A stretch of 44,538 nt of DNA from JBCAWW01 sp039024315 (GTDB lineage: Bacteria > Bacteroidota > Bacteroidia > J057), in NCBI GenBank assembly GCA_039024315.1, contig JBCCQN010000042.1:1-44538 (forward strand). The letters run 5' to 3'. The notes under the pieces were generated by a model. The model had not been told where the DNA came from. It worked only from the letters and a program-made list of their open reading frames with translations, and made no database searches. Of this stretch, positions 8,448-18,500 are shown piece by piece. The number at the start of each line of letters is the position of its first letter. Position 1 is the first letter of the stretch. A program made the translations under genes and the position numbers.

Positions 8448-10793
8448 TTATTTGCGGTCGCGAATGACTTCAAAGTTTTCGAATCCTTTGCGGATACATT
8501 TGGCCTCCCAATCAAAGCGGTAGGTACCTGTGCCTCCCCGCAGTTCTTTGACCACAAAGCCCTGGGCGGTTTTTTCGATCACAGCCAAGCCTTCGCTATC
8601 GCCAGAAAGCGGCGTGAGCATGATGGTCATATTTTCGGCCGTAGCAATGAGTTGAAAGTGCTCAGCGAAACTGATGGTAGCGCTACCGTTGACCAACTCA
8701 GCAGTACCGCGAGCATAAGCACCGGCCTCTGGGCCTTCGAGATTGGCATACCAAATTTCTTTACTTGGATCCTCTGGATGGTCCATACGGAAGGTTTTGG
8801 TATCGCCAAATACTTCCCCTTGACCACTGGCATTGATCTGGATACCTGCTTTGAGGTTGTTGAATTCGTCATAAACATTGATAAAACCACGATCGTTGGG
8901 AGAGATACCAGCGGCTACACGAGTTTGACCACCTGCATTTTGTAGGGACATATCGCCATCGTGAATGGCGGTACCAGCGCTTTCGGTCCAAGGACCAGCA
9001 TCATCTACTGCAGGCGCCCATTGGGTACCATTCCATTTGAGCACTTGGCCCGTAGTTGGAGCGGTACTAGCAAGTGGATTGCCTTGCAAAGCACCTACAG
9101 TCAAATTCGGGAAAGTGCCCGAGACATCACCGGCGGCAGCGGTCGCAGTGGTAATATCGTCTGAGGCGTCTGTATCACCGGTATTGGTGATCACGTTATT
9201 GGTAATATCAATCCCCGTTCCTTCAAAATAAACAGGGAGGGGGACGGAGTTTCCGCCGGAGATACTAATGTTGCCACCAGCTATGGCTAAGGTTTGTAGC
9301 TCATTGGCTGGATCAGCATCCGCATCATCTACCAAATCATCAGTAGGGGTCCATTGAGAACCATTCCATTTATAAACCTGACCGCTTGAAGGCGCCGTAT
9401 TGGCAAAGGGAAAGCCATTGATGCCCACCACCACTGGGTTTGGGTAAACACCAGCTAAATCCCCACTAGCTACGGTGGTGATTGTAATATCATCGCTCGG
9501 ATCGACATCTCCGGTATTGTTGATGGTGGTACCACTGATCGAAATCCCAATACCAGCATTATAAGTCGTTGCAGCCTCGTTACTCGGCACCCAAGTGGTG
9601 CCGTTAAACTTGAGAACTTGATTCAAGCCGGGGGCTTGAGAAGATAGCGGAAAGCCAGCCAGACCATTGACAGTAGGATTAGGATAGAGGCCCAAGAGAT
9701 CACCACCTGCAGGGGTAGCTACCGTGATATCATCACTTGGATTGGTATCGCCAGTATTACTTACCACACCACCGGCCACAGAAATCCCCACTCCGCCTGT
9801 GATCGGACTGCTACTCACAGTCGCAGGAGCCCAAGCCGTGCCATTCCAAGATAGGACATCTCCATTGATTGCGCCATTGGGGGCAATATCTAACGGACTG
9901 CCTAAAGAACCATCACCACTCAATCTAGGAGCGACATTTACCGCAGCTCCACCTGCTGATACAGGAGCAGGTTCCCATTGTGCACTAAGGGCATTCCATG
10001 TTAACACATCATCATTACTAGGGCTAGTATTTGCTACTGGATTTCCCTGTAGGCCAGCGACCGTCAAATTGGAAAAGACACCGCTGACATCACCACCTGC
10101 GTTCGACGCAGTCGTAATATCATCGCTTGGATCAGTATCACCGGTATTGACGATCGTACCACCCACGATATTGATACCAGCACCGGCTGTGTATTGAGTA
10201 CCTATGGGAACTGAACCACTGCTGCCACCTGGTACCAGAGTCAAAATGTTACCGCTAACTTGTAGGCCATAGGTTTGGTTGGCGTCAAAATCAGGCACCC
10301 AGTCTTGCCCGTTCCATTTGAGGACTTGCCCCAGCAGGGCGCCATTTTGGGCAATTTGAAGGGTATCGCCGTTAAAGGAAAGCTCATCCTCAACAGGCAG
10401 GGAGGAGCGTTCCGCGTAGAGGGCATAAGGCACACTACTAAAGCTGTGATCACTGATCAGCACATAACCCGAGCCAGGATCAAGCTCAGTACGCAGCGAG
10501 TAAGGGCCAGCGCTCCAATCGATCGCGTTAAATGTACCGCTGCTCGGAACGCCCTGTCCAATCTTTAAGACAAAAAGCCCCTGCGAATTGGAGGTCGTCG
10601 AAAAGTGTGTCTCCTCATAAACTGTGGCATTGTTGAGGTGCAGCGTAAAGCGAATGTCGAAGGTTTGGTTAGCGTAAACCGCAGTCCCATCAAAGGCCAT
10701 CGCCTGATAATTGATGCTTTGCGGCACCTGCGCAAAGAGGGCCATAGAGCTGAGCAAAAAGAGGGTAAAAAGGCTAATGTGTAAGTGTCGCAT
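8448..10793 (-). CDS. Large repetitive surface protein with conserved C-terminal domain
   Basis: The protein has 781 residues from ATG 10793. This start gives a clean signal peptide (MRHLHISLFTLFLLSSMALFAQ), and the in-frame sequence upstream to 10907 is non-coding in character. Residues about 25-165 form an N-terminal beta domain (INYQAMAFDG...DIRFTLH). Four imperfect modules of roughly 75-120 residues follow, each with the order: G-I-x-I-x-x-G/N-x-I/V-x-N-T-G-D-x-(D/N)-x-S-D-D-I-T, then G-D-(V/L)-x-G-x-(F/Y)-x-N, then L/V-K-W/F-N-G-x-x-W-x-P. Modules like these are common in Bacteroidota and resemble stalk or fibre proteins. The last 140 residues are a conserved C-terminal domain (FRMDHPEDPSKEIWYANLEGPEA). 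There is no T9SS sorting domain. It is translated just before 7192-8427 and is probably in one operon with it. Confidence 0.8.
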   Translation of the reverse strand: MRHLHISLFTLFLLSSMALFAQVPQSINYQAMAFDGTAVYANQTFDIRFTLHLNNATVYEETHFSTTSNSQGLFVLKIGQGVPSSGTFNAIDWSAGPYSLRTELDPGSGYVLISDHSFSSVPYALYAERSSLPVEDELSFNGDTLQIAQNGALLGQVLKWNGQDWVPDFDANQTYGLQVSGNILTLVPGGSSGSVPIGTQYTAGAGINIVGGTIVNTGDTDPSDDITTASNAGGDVSGVFSNLTVAGLQGNPVANTSPSNDDVLTWNALSAQWEPAPVSAGGAAVNVAPRLSGDGSLGSPLDIAPNGAINGDVLSWNGTAWAPATVSSSPITGGVGISVAGGVVSNTGDTNPSDDITVATPAGGDLLGLYPNPTVNGLAGFPLSSQAPGLNQVLKFNGTTWVPSNEAATTYNAGIGISISGTTINNTGDVDPSDDITITTVASGDLAGVYPNPVVVGINGFPFANTAPSSGQVYKWNGSQWTPTDDLVDDADADPANELQTLAIAGGNISISGGNSVPLPVYFEGTGIDITNNVITNTGDTDASDDITTATAAAGDVSGTFPNLTVGALQGNPLASTAPTTGQVLKWNGTQWAPAVDDAGPWTESAGTAIHDGDMSLQNAGGQTRVAAGISPNDRGFINVYDEFNNLKAGIQINASGQGEVFGDTKTFRMDHPEDPSKEIWYANLEGPEAGAYARGTAELVNGSATISFAEHFQLIATAENMTIMLTPLSGDSEGLAVIEKTAQGFVVKELRGGTGTYRFDWEAKCIRKGFENFEVIRDRK

Positions 10794-10872
10794 CGGGTTT
10801 TGATTTTTTAGATTGGCATGTGTTTGTTCAGACCGGCCCCATTGATCTGGATAATTCCTTTGGTGGACAATA

Positions 10873-10880
10873 CAAAAGTA
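10873..10880 (-). promoter_or_regulatory. Possible -7 box for the surface-protein operon
   Basis: On the minus strand this reads TACTTTTG, a full match to TAnnTTTG, about 80 nt upstream of ATG 10793. The -33 region is only TTTTC, so support is modest. The 204-nt spacer is divergent with the gene at 10998 and is AT-rich on that side. Confidence 0.3.
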
Positions 10881-10997
10881 GAGGCAAAAGTGCATGAGAG
10901 AAAACACTTTTGTTGAGATTTATAGAATTGTTGAATTTCTGAATTTTTGATTTTTTGAGTTTTAGAGATGATATTGATATTTATTTATAGAAATTAA

Positions 10998-12422
10998 ATG
11001 AGTAAAAACGTTCTACTCCACACGCTCCAAAGCCTTGATCCACGCGAACAGCAGCGATTTCAGAAGTGGGTAGACTCTCCCTATCACAATGCGGATGAGA
11101 AATTATCGCGTTTACTCCGCCTGATTTTGAAAGATTTGGGGGTGGATACCCTCAATCGGGAACGCTTAGACAAGGCGCTCTATCCAGAGCGAGATTTTAA
11201 CTATGCGCGCATCACCAATCATCTTTCAGACATCAAAGCGCTCTTAGAAGATTTTTTGGTATGGGAACATCTCAAAGCGCAACCTGCGCAACGCAAACTC
11301 CAGCTACTCAATATCAGCCGCGAACGTAAACTAGAAGGCCTTTACCAGCAAACTGATCGCTATTTTGAGCGACTTCTCAAGCGACAAACCTACTTCGCTG
11401 AGCCAGATTTTTTGCTCTATCAGTTAGTAGAAGAGGAGCGTTATATTGCCTTCACTGAACAAGATGTGAGGGCCTTAGACCAAAGCCTGCAACGCAAAAC
11501 CGAATGGGGCGACCGTTATTTTGTAGGGCATATGCTCAAGACCGCTTGCCAAATCCTCAATCGCCGCAATGTGCTGCAGGATTCACAGATTTTGCCCGGC
11601 TTCAGGCAGTTTTTAGCTTATATCGAAGATGATTTTGCGCGTTTTGCAGATTGGCCACACTTGAGTTTGTATCAGGCAGTTTTGCAGATGCTTTTGCATG
11701 AGTCAGATGCCCATTTTGAGCATTTTCGGGCTTTGCTTAAGCGTTCTGCGCAGCAGCAAATCCCTTACGAGGAGCACAAACCCCTCTACCAATACGCCCA
11801 AAACTACTGCATCAAACAGGCCAACAAAGGCCAAGCCCAATACCTCGGCGAACTCTTTGGCATCTACCAAGAGATGATCGAGCAGGAGTTGATCTATTAT
11901 CAGGGCTATATTTCCCCCAATGACTTCAAAAACATCGTGGTGCTAGGCGTGAGACTGCAGGAGTATGAGTGGACGGAGTATTTTTTGGACCGCTTCGCAG
12001 AACGCGTGGCTCCCGAGCAACGCCACAATGCCTTGGCTTATAATCGCGCTTATTTTCTCTACGCCCGTGGCGAACGCCGAGCTGCTTTGCGTCAACTGAC
12101 ACAGGTCCAACATCAAGACGTGTTTTACCTGCTCGGTGGCCGCAGCATGCAACTCAAAATCTACTACGAAATGCAGGATGATGAGGCTTTGGAAGCGGGT
12201 TTGCATGCTTTTGACAATTCGCTAAGGCGAGATCGTCTGCTGCCAGATTACCGCAAAACGGGCTATCGAGAGTTTGTGCGTCTGCTCCGTAAATTGATGA
12301 AACACCGGACGCTCCCCTCACCTCAACGCAAGAAAGCAGAACCCAAACTGCAGCAAGAACTGCTGGCTTCGGAAAGTGGCATCCATGGAGATTGGTTGAG
12401 CAAGCAGTTGGAGGAATTGTAA
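10998..12422 (+). CDS. Conserved helical protein of unknown function
   Basis: The protein has 474 residues with no signal peptide or membrane helix, so it is cytoplasmic. It is almost all alpha-helical, rich in Leu, Gln, Arg and Tyr, with helix-turn-helix spacing suggestive of a TPR-like solenoid from about 160 to 430 (ALAYNRAYFLYARGERRAALRQLTQVQ is the clearest TPR-like unit). Residues 1-110 (LQSLDPREQQRFQKWVDSPYHNADEK) look like a conserved N-terminal module. I recognise the type from Bacteroidota genomes but know no function. It is divergent from the repetitive surface-protein operon. Its 3' end overlaps, tail to tail, the open frame of the amidohydrolase by 100 nt. Two repeat elements lie inside the frame (11739-11756 and 11991-12006). 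Confidence 0.75.
   Translation: MSKNVLLHTLQSLDPREQQRFQKWVDSPYHNADEKLSRLLRLILKDLGVDTLNRERLDKALYPERDFNYARITNHLSDIKALLEDFLVWEHLKAQPAQRKLQLLNISRERKLEGLYQQTDRYFERLLKRQTYFAEPDFLLYQLVEEERYIAFTEQDVRALDQSLQRKTEWGDRYFVGHMLKTACQILNRRNVLQDSQILPGFRQFLAYIEDDFARFADWPHLSLYQAVLQMLLHESDAHFEHFRALLKRSAQQQIPYEEHKPLYQYAQNYCIKQANKGQAQYLGELFGIYQEMIEQELIYYQGYISPNDFKNIVVLGVRLQEYEWTEYFLDRFAERVAPEQRHNALAYNRAYFLYARGERRAALRQLTQVQHQDVFYLLGGRSMQLKIYYEMQDDEALEAGLHAFDNSLRRDRLLPDYRKTGYREFVRLLRKLMKHRTLPSPQRKKAEPKLQQELLASESGIHGDWLSKQLEEL
11739..11756 (-). repeat. Stem-GAACGC element in a coding region, CTGC/GCAG stem
   Basis: AAGCGTTCTGCGCAGCAG, with stem arms CTGC/GCAG and loop GCA, is read in frame as KRSAQQ. Its 12-base core (CGCAGAACGCTT on the reverse strand) is also found at 20499, 25389 and 44490. 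Confidence 0.75.
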
Positions 12423-14083
12423 TCAGTCGCACGCCTGCGGATTTGTGCCATCCCGAAGTACTTAGCCTTGACTGAGGTAATTGGTAGCGGAGCTCGACCC
12501 GTCGGGCCCATAGAGATGGGCGTTCTGCGATCCCGATAGCTATCGGGAGGCCCAGAAAAAACCTCAGCCGTCAAATCCACACTCCGCGCTGCATCATTGA
12601 CCTCCTTGACAGCCGCCAAGATTCCATCTAACTGTTGACGATCCAGCCAATATTGACCACTAAAAACACGCTCAATAGTCTGGATATTTTGAATGTCCTC
12701 TAATGGATTTTGGGACAAAAGCAGCAAATCAGCCCGATAGCCTGGCTTGATTCGACCCGTATTGGATTGCATCCAATCACCGGCTGCAGCAGTAGCAGAA
12801 TAGAGCACCTCGGCATTACTTAGGCTTGCATTGGCTAATGATACTAGCTCGGCATGCAAGGAAAATCCCGGTGCCATCAAGGGCGTATTGGCGTCCGTAC
12901 CCGCGAGTATGGGGACTTCATACTTTTGCAAAGCAGCAATCATGATGTGCAATGCCTCTACATAGGCTCGCCAAAATATCTGAGATCTTTGGCGCATCCC
13001 TGGGTCCGTCCTCACCGCTTCGGGCTCTTCATAATGATTGTTACCGGGCAGCCAGCCTTTGACCATATAATTACCCTCGATAAAGATGGGGTTGACATAC
13101 TCGATGGGCAGTCCTTTGATTTCGGAAGCTAAATCCACCTTTTGACCCGGCAAGCTTTCCATCAAAGCGAGAGTTGTGGACACAGGTATACCGTTTTGCT
13201 TGACTTGGGCCGCAATGCTATCACTCTGGCTGCGCAAGTGTTGGAGAAATTCCTCCGCATTGTCCGGACCGTAGCCGCCATACTGCCAGATTACGCCCTT
13301 GGTCAGCTCCTCGATATGCGCAATTTCCGCTTGACCAGAAGCATAGAAACGATTCAAGCCTACATCATAGGGAATATGGCCAACTACCGGCAGCTCATAT
13401 TGCTCGGCATACTTAAGGGTAGCTTTGTGCATATCATAATTGAGGAAGGAGCTGATTTTAAGCGCATCAAAGCCTTGCTCGGATAGTTCTTTGACCTTCT
13501 TGGCGGCGGCTTCCTCGGTGGCATAATTGATGCGCGCACGAGTCCAGTTTTCAAAAAGGGCAGCAAAGCCGCTTTTGCTATTGATTTTCTCGCTGGCGAC
13601 AAACATATCTGGCCCGAGGGCACCTTCGACGATTTCCTTTTTCCAGCTTAGGTGCTCGAGATTACCAGACATCTCTCGGATGCCGGTAACGCCATTGGCG
13701 AGATAGAGGTAAAGGTCATTTTTGCTCGCTCGTAAATGCACATGAGAATCAACTAGTCCTGGAATGAGAAATTGTCCCTTGCCATCGACTATCGATACGC
13801 CTTGGGGGATCAGACTGTCTGGCATAATGGCACTGATCAGTCCATCCTTGAGCAGGACATTTTGATGTGGAACGAAATGACTACAATCAGACGCAAGGAT
13901 TTGCACGTCTTGGATGAGTAAAGTCTCATAGGGAGTGGCAAGCCCAGCAGTTTGAATGACTTCCGTTCCCCCTCCTCGAGAAGCCTTGAGCTGGCTGTCT
14001 ATCCAGAAAAGTACGCCACCGGTGATTAGCAAAAGCATCAACAATATCCGTAGGCTCCACTTGAGTATTTTCTTTCCTTTCAT
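12323..14083 (-). CDS. Membrane-anchored amidohydrolase with an apparent C-terminal extension
   Basis: This is a metal-dependent hydrolase of the amidohydrolase superfamily, 586 residues. An N-terminal membrane helix (about 8-28) suggests periplasmic anchoring. The TIM-barrel metal site is complete: HVH at 114-116, the probable carboxylated Lys209 (FDALKISSF), His236 (VVGHIPYD), His256 (IAHIEEL) and the Asp of LAGTDANTP. The substrate is unknown; relatives include imidazolonepropionase-like and peptidase-like enzymes. The normal fold seems to end near residue 503 (KEVNDAARSVD). The following 83 residues have no family character. They run through a repeat element at 12518-12550 and end antisense to the last 33 codons of the gene at 10998. 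A LytTR regulator lies upstream on the same strand. Confidence 0.88.
   Translation of the reverse strand: MKGKKILKWSLRILLMLLLITGGVLFWIDSQLKASRGGGTEVIQTAGLATPYETLLIQDVQILASDCSHFVPHQNVLLKDGLISAIMPDSLIPQGVSIVDGKGQFLIPGLVDSHVHLRASKNDLYLYLANGVTGIREMSGNLEHLSWKKEIVEGALGPDMFVASEKINSKSGFAALFENWTRARINYATEEAAAKKVKELSEQGFDALKISSFLNYDMHKATLKYAEQYELPVVGHIPYDVGLNRFYASGQAEIAHIEELTKGVIWQYGGYGPDNAEEFLQHLRSQSDSIAAQVKQNGIPVSTTLALMESLPGQKVDLASEIKGLPIEYVNPIFIEGNYMVKGWLPGNNHYEEPEAVRTDPGMRQRSQIFWRAYVEALHIMIAALQKYEVPILAGTDANTPLMAPGFSLHAELVSLANASLSNAEVLYSATAAAGDWMQSNTGRIKPGYRADLLLLSQNPLEDIQNIQTIERVFSGQYWLDRQQLDGILAAVKEVNDAARSVDLTAEVFSGPPDSYRDRRTPISMGPTGRAPLPITSVKAKYFGMAQIRRRATDYNSSNCLLNQSPWMPLSEASSSCCSLGSAFLR
12518..12550 (-). 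repeat. Composite repeat: CGTTCTGCG plus 18-bp palindrome
   Basis: CGTTCTGCG at 12521-12529 is followed one nt later by the perfect palindrome TCCCGATAGCTATCGGGA (12531-12548). It lies inside the amidohydrolase frame, where it reads PDSYRDRRTP, and at the convergent end of the gene at 10998. The same composite occurs at 20013-20039 and 33538-33564 with palindrome TCCCGAAAGCTTTCGGGA. The inner bases differ in both arms. Confidence 0.85.
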
Positions 14084-14199
14084 ATGAATTTGGTAGGCTG
14101 TTCAAGCAAATTTAGCCAAGGCTAAACTAGCCCAAAAATCGGCCTCTCCCCTGCCCTAGCAGGCTTTAGGGATGAAAGGAGCCTTTTTAGGTATGAAAA

Positions 14200-14940
14200 T
14201 CAGAGGCTTTGTAGCTGCTTCTTATAAGTCTTGGAAACAGGCAGCTCCATTTGAGTGAGTAAAATGGTATTGGCGTCTTTCCAGCTCTTGAAATGTACGG
14301 GATTGATCAGGTGAGAACGGTGAATTTGCAGGAGAAAATCATGCTCCGCTTGAAGTTGTTTGAGGCTCGTCCGGATCAATTTCTTTTTGAGCTGAGCTTG
14401 CTCGAGATAATAGATTTCCACATAGTTTTGCGCATTGGAGATACAGACCAATTCGGATGATTTCAACATAAGACGGTCGCGCTTATTTTCTCCCGTGAGG
14501 ATGATCGCCTCTGCTGCCGGTGGTAGCAGTCCTTGCACATAGCGCCGCGCGATAAAGAGTAGAGGTGTCAACACTAAAATGACATTGAGGACAATCTTGA
14601 TAAGATACTCCTCAAAACTATAAAATCCTTGGATAATGGGACTGCGATAATAAGCGAAACTGCTCAAGGCGAAGACCGAGTAGAACAAACCATAGGCAAA
14701 TACCTCTAAAACAATATTCCAATCGCCTCGCTTTTCGTATAGCCATTTTTGTAGCCAAGCTAGCAACAAGTAGGACAAAAACGCCAAAAGGCTATAACCC
14801 AAACTCACCGAGATCCATTTGGCCAAATCCATGGTCCCATGCTGAAAAGGCCGTACAAAAAAGGCAAACAAAAAGCTCCACGCCCCTAAAAGGGCCGCGA
14901 TCCTGCTATGATATTTGAAGGAGGCGTTGAGTTTGCGCAT
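14200..14940 (-). CDS. Membrane-bound LytTR-family transcription regulator
   Basis: The protein has 246 residues. Four membrane helices lie at about 14-32, 42-64, 76-98 and 112-132. They are followed by a LytTR DNA-binding domain at about 150-246 (IILTGENKRDRLMLKSSELVCISNAQNYVEIYYL, then LIRTSLKQL and the conserved RSHLINPVHF). The ending VSKTYKKQL is typical. In this arrangement a membrane input domain replaces the receiver domain seen in response regulators, so it probably senses an envelope signal directly. The nearest likely targets are itself and the amidohydrolase gene, which starts 117 nt downstream on the same strand. That link is an inference from position. Confidence 0.88.
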   Translation of the reverse strand: MRKLNASFKYHSRIAALLGAWSFLFAFFVRPFQHGTMDLAKWISVSLGYSLLAFLSYLLLAWLQKWLYEKRGDWNIVLEVFAYGLFYSVFALSSFAYYRSPIIQGFYSFEEYLIKIVLNVILVLTPLLFIARRYVQGLLPPAAEAIILTGENKRDRLMLKSSELVCISNAQNYVEIYYLEQAQLKKKLIRTSLKQLQAEHDFLLQIHRSHLINPVHFKSWKDANTILLTQMELPVSKTYKKQLQSL

Positions 14941-15008
14941 GGGGTAAACCCTATTAGCTTTTTGCTATATGAAATAACAGCAAATACGGCTTGATTTCAA
15001 ATGGGGCT

Positions 15009-15026
15009 AAGCGTTCCGCGCAGCGG
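15009..15026 (-). repeat. Stem-GAACGC dispersed element
   Basis: AAGCGTTCCGCGCAGCGG is an exact copy of 1397-1414. It lies in the 165-nt spacer between the lipoprotein gene (stop 15106) and the LytTR gene (start 14940), read on the same strand as both. Confidence 0.85.
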
Positions 15027-15046
15027 TATCAAAAATTGATAAAAAC

Positions 15047-15088
15047 GTAGCGACGCATCCGCAAAAGCTTTCGGGATTGCACCGCTAC
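15047..15088. repeat. 42-nt palindrome with GTAGCG arms
   Basis: The outer arms GTAGCG and CGCTAC pair, a second GCA/TGC pairing follows, and the core contains AAAGCTTT. It is immediately followed by a 14-bp palindrome AAATCGATCGATTT (15090-15103). It lies 17 nt beyond the stop of the minus-strand lipoprotein gene. Confidence 0.75.
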
Positions 15089-15105
15089 AAATCGATCGAT
15101 TTCAT

Positions 15106-15492
15106 CTAATCCGCCGCATAATGCACCTGAAAGACGGCACTATCCCCCCGCAGGATGTAATACTTACTATTATCGCAGTGATAGCAATCATAAGGCGTGG
15201 CCAGCAAATCCTTAGTCTGATCGCCAGCATAAACCCGAATTTGTACCGGACAAGGATAGCCCGCTTCTGGGAAAGCCGGATTATCCTCTATCCAAGGCTC
15301 CTCCCCAGCATCCTTAATCACTTGCAGCATAGTCGCGCTATCGCAAACCCTAAAAGCTAGGCTATCAATCTCATATCCCAGCTCATTGATAAAACTGATG
15401 CGATTGCCCCATTCACTGATGCCGGGTAGGCAGCCTCCCAAAAATAGGAGGAGGCCCAAGATGGAAATGCTGCGGATCATGTTGTACTTCAT
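15106..15492 (-). CDS. Small lipoprotein of unknown function
   Basis: The protein has 128 residues. The lipoprotein signal has the lipobox LGGC near residue 21. A second ATG four codons in (15480) is an equally good start. The mature part has four further Cys (CDS, YPCPV, YDCYHC), suggesting disulphides, and is beta-rich (PCPVQIRVYAGDQTKDLLA, YYILRGDSAVFQVHY). I do not recognise the family. It is divergent from the TPR-CHAT gene at 15576, with an 83-nt shared upstream region. Confidence 0.7.
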   Translation of the reverse strand: MKYNMIRSISILGLLLFLGGCLPGISEWGNRISFINELGYEIDSLAFRVCDSATMLQVIKDAGEEPWIEDNPAFPEAGYPCPVQIRVYAGDQTKDLLATPYDCYHCDNSKYYILRGDSAVFQVHYAAD

Positions 15493-15575
15493 TATGGGGT
15501 AAAACGCTCTTAATTAGGGCTTTCGCATCCAAATTATCTCAAAAATGGCTAAATTATAAGCTACACCTACTACGA

Positions 15576-18500
15576 ATGCCTGCTAAACGAATCCTGCTTT
15601 TATGTCTTTGCTCGTTTTTTCCCTTTCTCCCTCTCAGCGCCCAAGACGCTCCCTCTCCCGGAGAGGAATGGTACCAAAAGGCCAAAAAAATCTATCGCAC
15701 TGGCCAAATTGACAGCGCGCTCTATTATCTGGAGAACGCCAAAAGTGCCTATGCCTCAGCTGAAGATCACAGCGGATTGGTCAAAGCCATGAGCGAGGAA
15801 AGCAATATGTACTACCACAAAGGCAATATCCCTTTGGCTGTGGATAAGTTGTGGGAAACTCGCCGCTACGCGGAACGCCAAGACGTACTCACACCGAAGT
15901 TCCTCTCCAATTTTCATAGCAACCTCAATATGCACTTAGCTAATCTGAGTCAGTTTGAGGCGGCAGAGCGGCACCTAGACAGCGCCTATCAACTGATCCA
16001 AGGTTTTGACCTTAGTGATCCTAAAAATATCGTGCGGCTGGCCGCTTTGGAGATCAATTATGGGCGCTATCTCGTCCGCATGCACGATTATGATGGGGGA
16101 CATCAACTCTACGAAAAAGCGGTCGCTCGCATGGAAGCGGCCGGCCTGACTGAGCATCGTTTCCTTTCCAACGGCTATTTCAACTTGGGCTTTTCCTATA
16201 TTCGTATGCGTGATGGCGAACGAGCGGCTATGTTTGGGGCCAAATCCATCGAAATTGACAGTAAACTTTATGGTCCTAAGCATCCTTATGTCATCGACGG
16301 CTACCATAGTATGGGGCATTGCTATGAGCTGATGGGGCAAAACGAACAAGCCAAAGACTATCACCACAAAGCCATTCGCCTTTATCAAGAAGTGCTAGGT
16401 CCGAGACATGAAAAAATCGCGGAGCTGAGTAATTGCCTAGGAGATATTGCCCGCAAGGAGCAAGATTACGAGCAAGCCATCGAGCTCTACCAAAAGGCGC
16501 TCGAGATATATGATGCCTTATTGGACTCCGATACAGAGCGTCATTTACTCCAGTATGCTGAGATTTTGGGTACCCTGATCGAGCAGGAAAATATAGCCGA
16601 GGCAGAGCGTTATTTTGCTTTGGCTTTACCGCTCGCGGAACGCTTTTCTCAGAGCAAAAGCTTTAATGCTAATGATATTTATATCAACCGCGGCTATTAC
16701 TATCGTCTCAAAGGCGAGCATCAAGCTGCCGTCAATGCCTTCCTACGAGTCATTCAAATGTATGACCCCACTTACCAACTGGCAAGTGAAATGCCCAGCC
16801 TAGCAAAAATTGGCAAAGCCAATGCACTGGCTGTATTTCAAGCCTTGGGGGAATTAGCCTACAGTCAATCCCAGCTAGCCCAACAAGAACCTGCTGCCCT
16901 GGCTGCCAGCCTACAAAGCTTCCAGCAGTTCGCACAATTTGTCGATAGCCTACGCATCACCGATTTCTCCGCCGACGGCCTGCTTTTTTATGCAGGTTAC
17001 AGTATTCGTTACTTCGAAAAAGGAATTGCCACTGCCTTGGCAGCCCACCAGCAAAAAGCTGATCGTCAGTATCTAGAAATGGCCTTCGCATTTAGCGAAC
17101 GAGCCAAGGCGGTCATCCTCCAAAAAGCCCAAAAAGAAGCAAAAGCGCGTTCTTACGCGGGCATTCCTTCTGATTTATTGGCACAAGAGCAGCAGCTCAA
17201 ATCACAGCTAAGCTTCTACAGTCAGCTCATTAGCACTGAGGAACAAAAAGCGGAAAAGCAGGACACGCTCAAGATCATCGCTTGGCGTAGCAAGCGCTTT
17301 AGCATCCAAAACGACTACCAAAAGCTCGTTCAAAAACTCGAAAAAGAATATCCACTTTACTATCGCATCAAATACGATCTCAAGCTGAGTAGCCTTACAG
17401 AAATCCAATCAGCCCTAGCTTCTAAGCAGCAATTACTCTCTTACTTTTGGGGAGATAGCAGTCTTTATGTCTTTCAAATTCAACCCCAAAAAGTAAGCCT
17501 AGAGCGTCTAGTAAGCACCAATGCCCTTGGTTCGCAAATTGAGGATTTAAGGGAAAAACTTGTAAATCCTTATACCAATCTGACGAGTGAGTTACTGAAG
17601 CCAATTGAATACTCAGCCTTAGCCCACAGTCTATTTAAGCAGATCTGGCCGAGGAGCCTCGATCCCGATATCACAGAAACCACCATTGTGCCCGATGGGC
17701 ACCTGAGTTATTTGCCCTTTGAGTTGCTCATTAGCCAAGACGGTACTACTGCCGATCAATGGGCGGCTCTCCCCTATCTACTCAAATCACAAGCGCTTAG
17801 CTATACCTTCTCCGCTACCCAATGGCTCAATGATAAAAAGGCTTCCTCCTCTGGTCCTTCTCCAGCCAAAACTTTGCTCGCGATTGCGCCCCAATTTGGG
17901 GAAGCGCCTCGCCTATGGGCCGAAGCCAATAAAAGACAAAATTGGGGAGCCCTACGCTTTAGCCAGCAAGAAGCCAGCCAAGTACAAAAGCTTTGGGACG
18001 GTACTCTGCTAGAGGCTGATCAAGCCACCAAAGCGCAGTTTATCAAACTCGCGCCTGCCTATCGTATTCTGCATCTATCCAGCCACGGCAAAGCCAATGA
18101 TCAGGACGCTCGCTATTCTTTTATTGCTTTTGCGCCTGAATCACCCGAAGCAGGTGCCGTCATGGCCTCTGATTCGATTTCCCTCACTCGCTCAGGCGAG
18201 GAAGACGCTTCCTTATTATATGCTTCCGATCTATACAGCCTTCAACTCAATGCCGATTTGGTGGTCCTCAGTGCTTGCGAAACCGGACTCGGTGAGTTGC
18301 AGCGCGGCGAGGGCTTGGTCAGTATGGCCAGAGGCTTTGCTTATGCAGGAGCGAAGGCTACGCTTACCAGTCTTTGGAGTGTCAACGACAAGGCTACCGC
18401 TGATTTAATGTTAGATTTTCATAAAGCACTGCGCGAGGGTATGTCCAAAAACCAAGCTTTCCGTCTGGCTCAGCTCAATATGATCGAAAGCAATCGTTCA

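Noticed and set aside
9090..10165. The four repeats in the large surface gene as a CRISPR or phage tail-fibre signature
   Set aside because: The repeats are in-frame protein modules of 75-120 residues with a signal peptide, and no phage genes are nearby.
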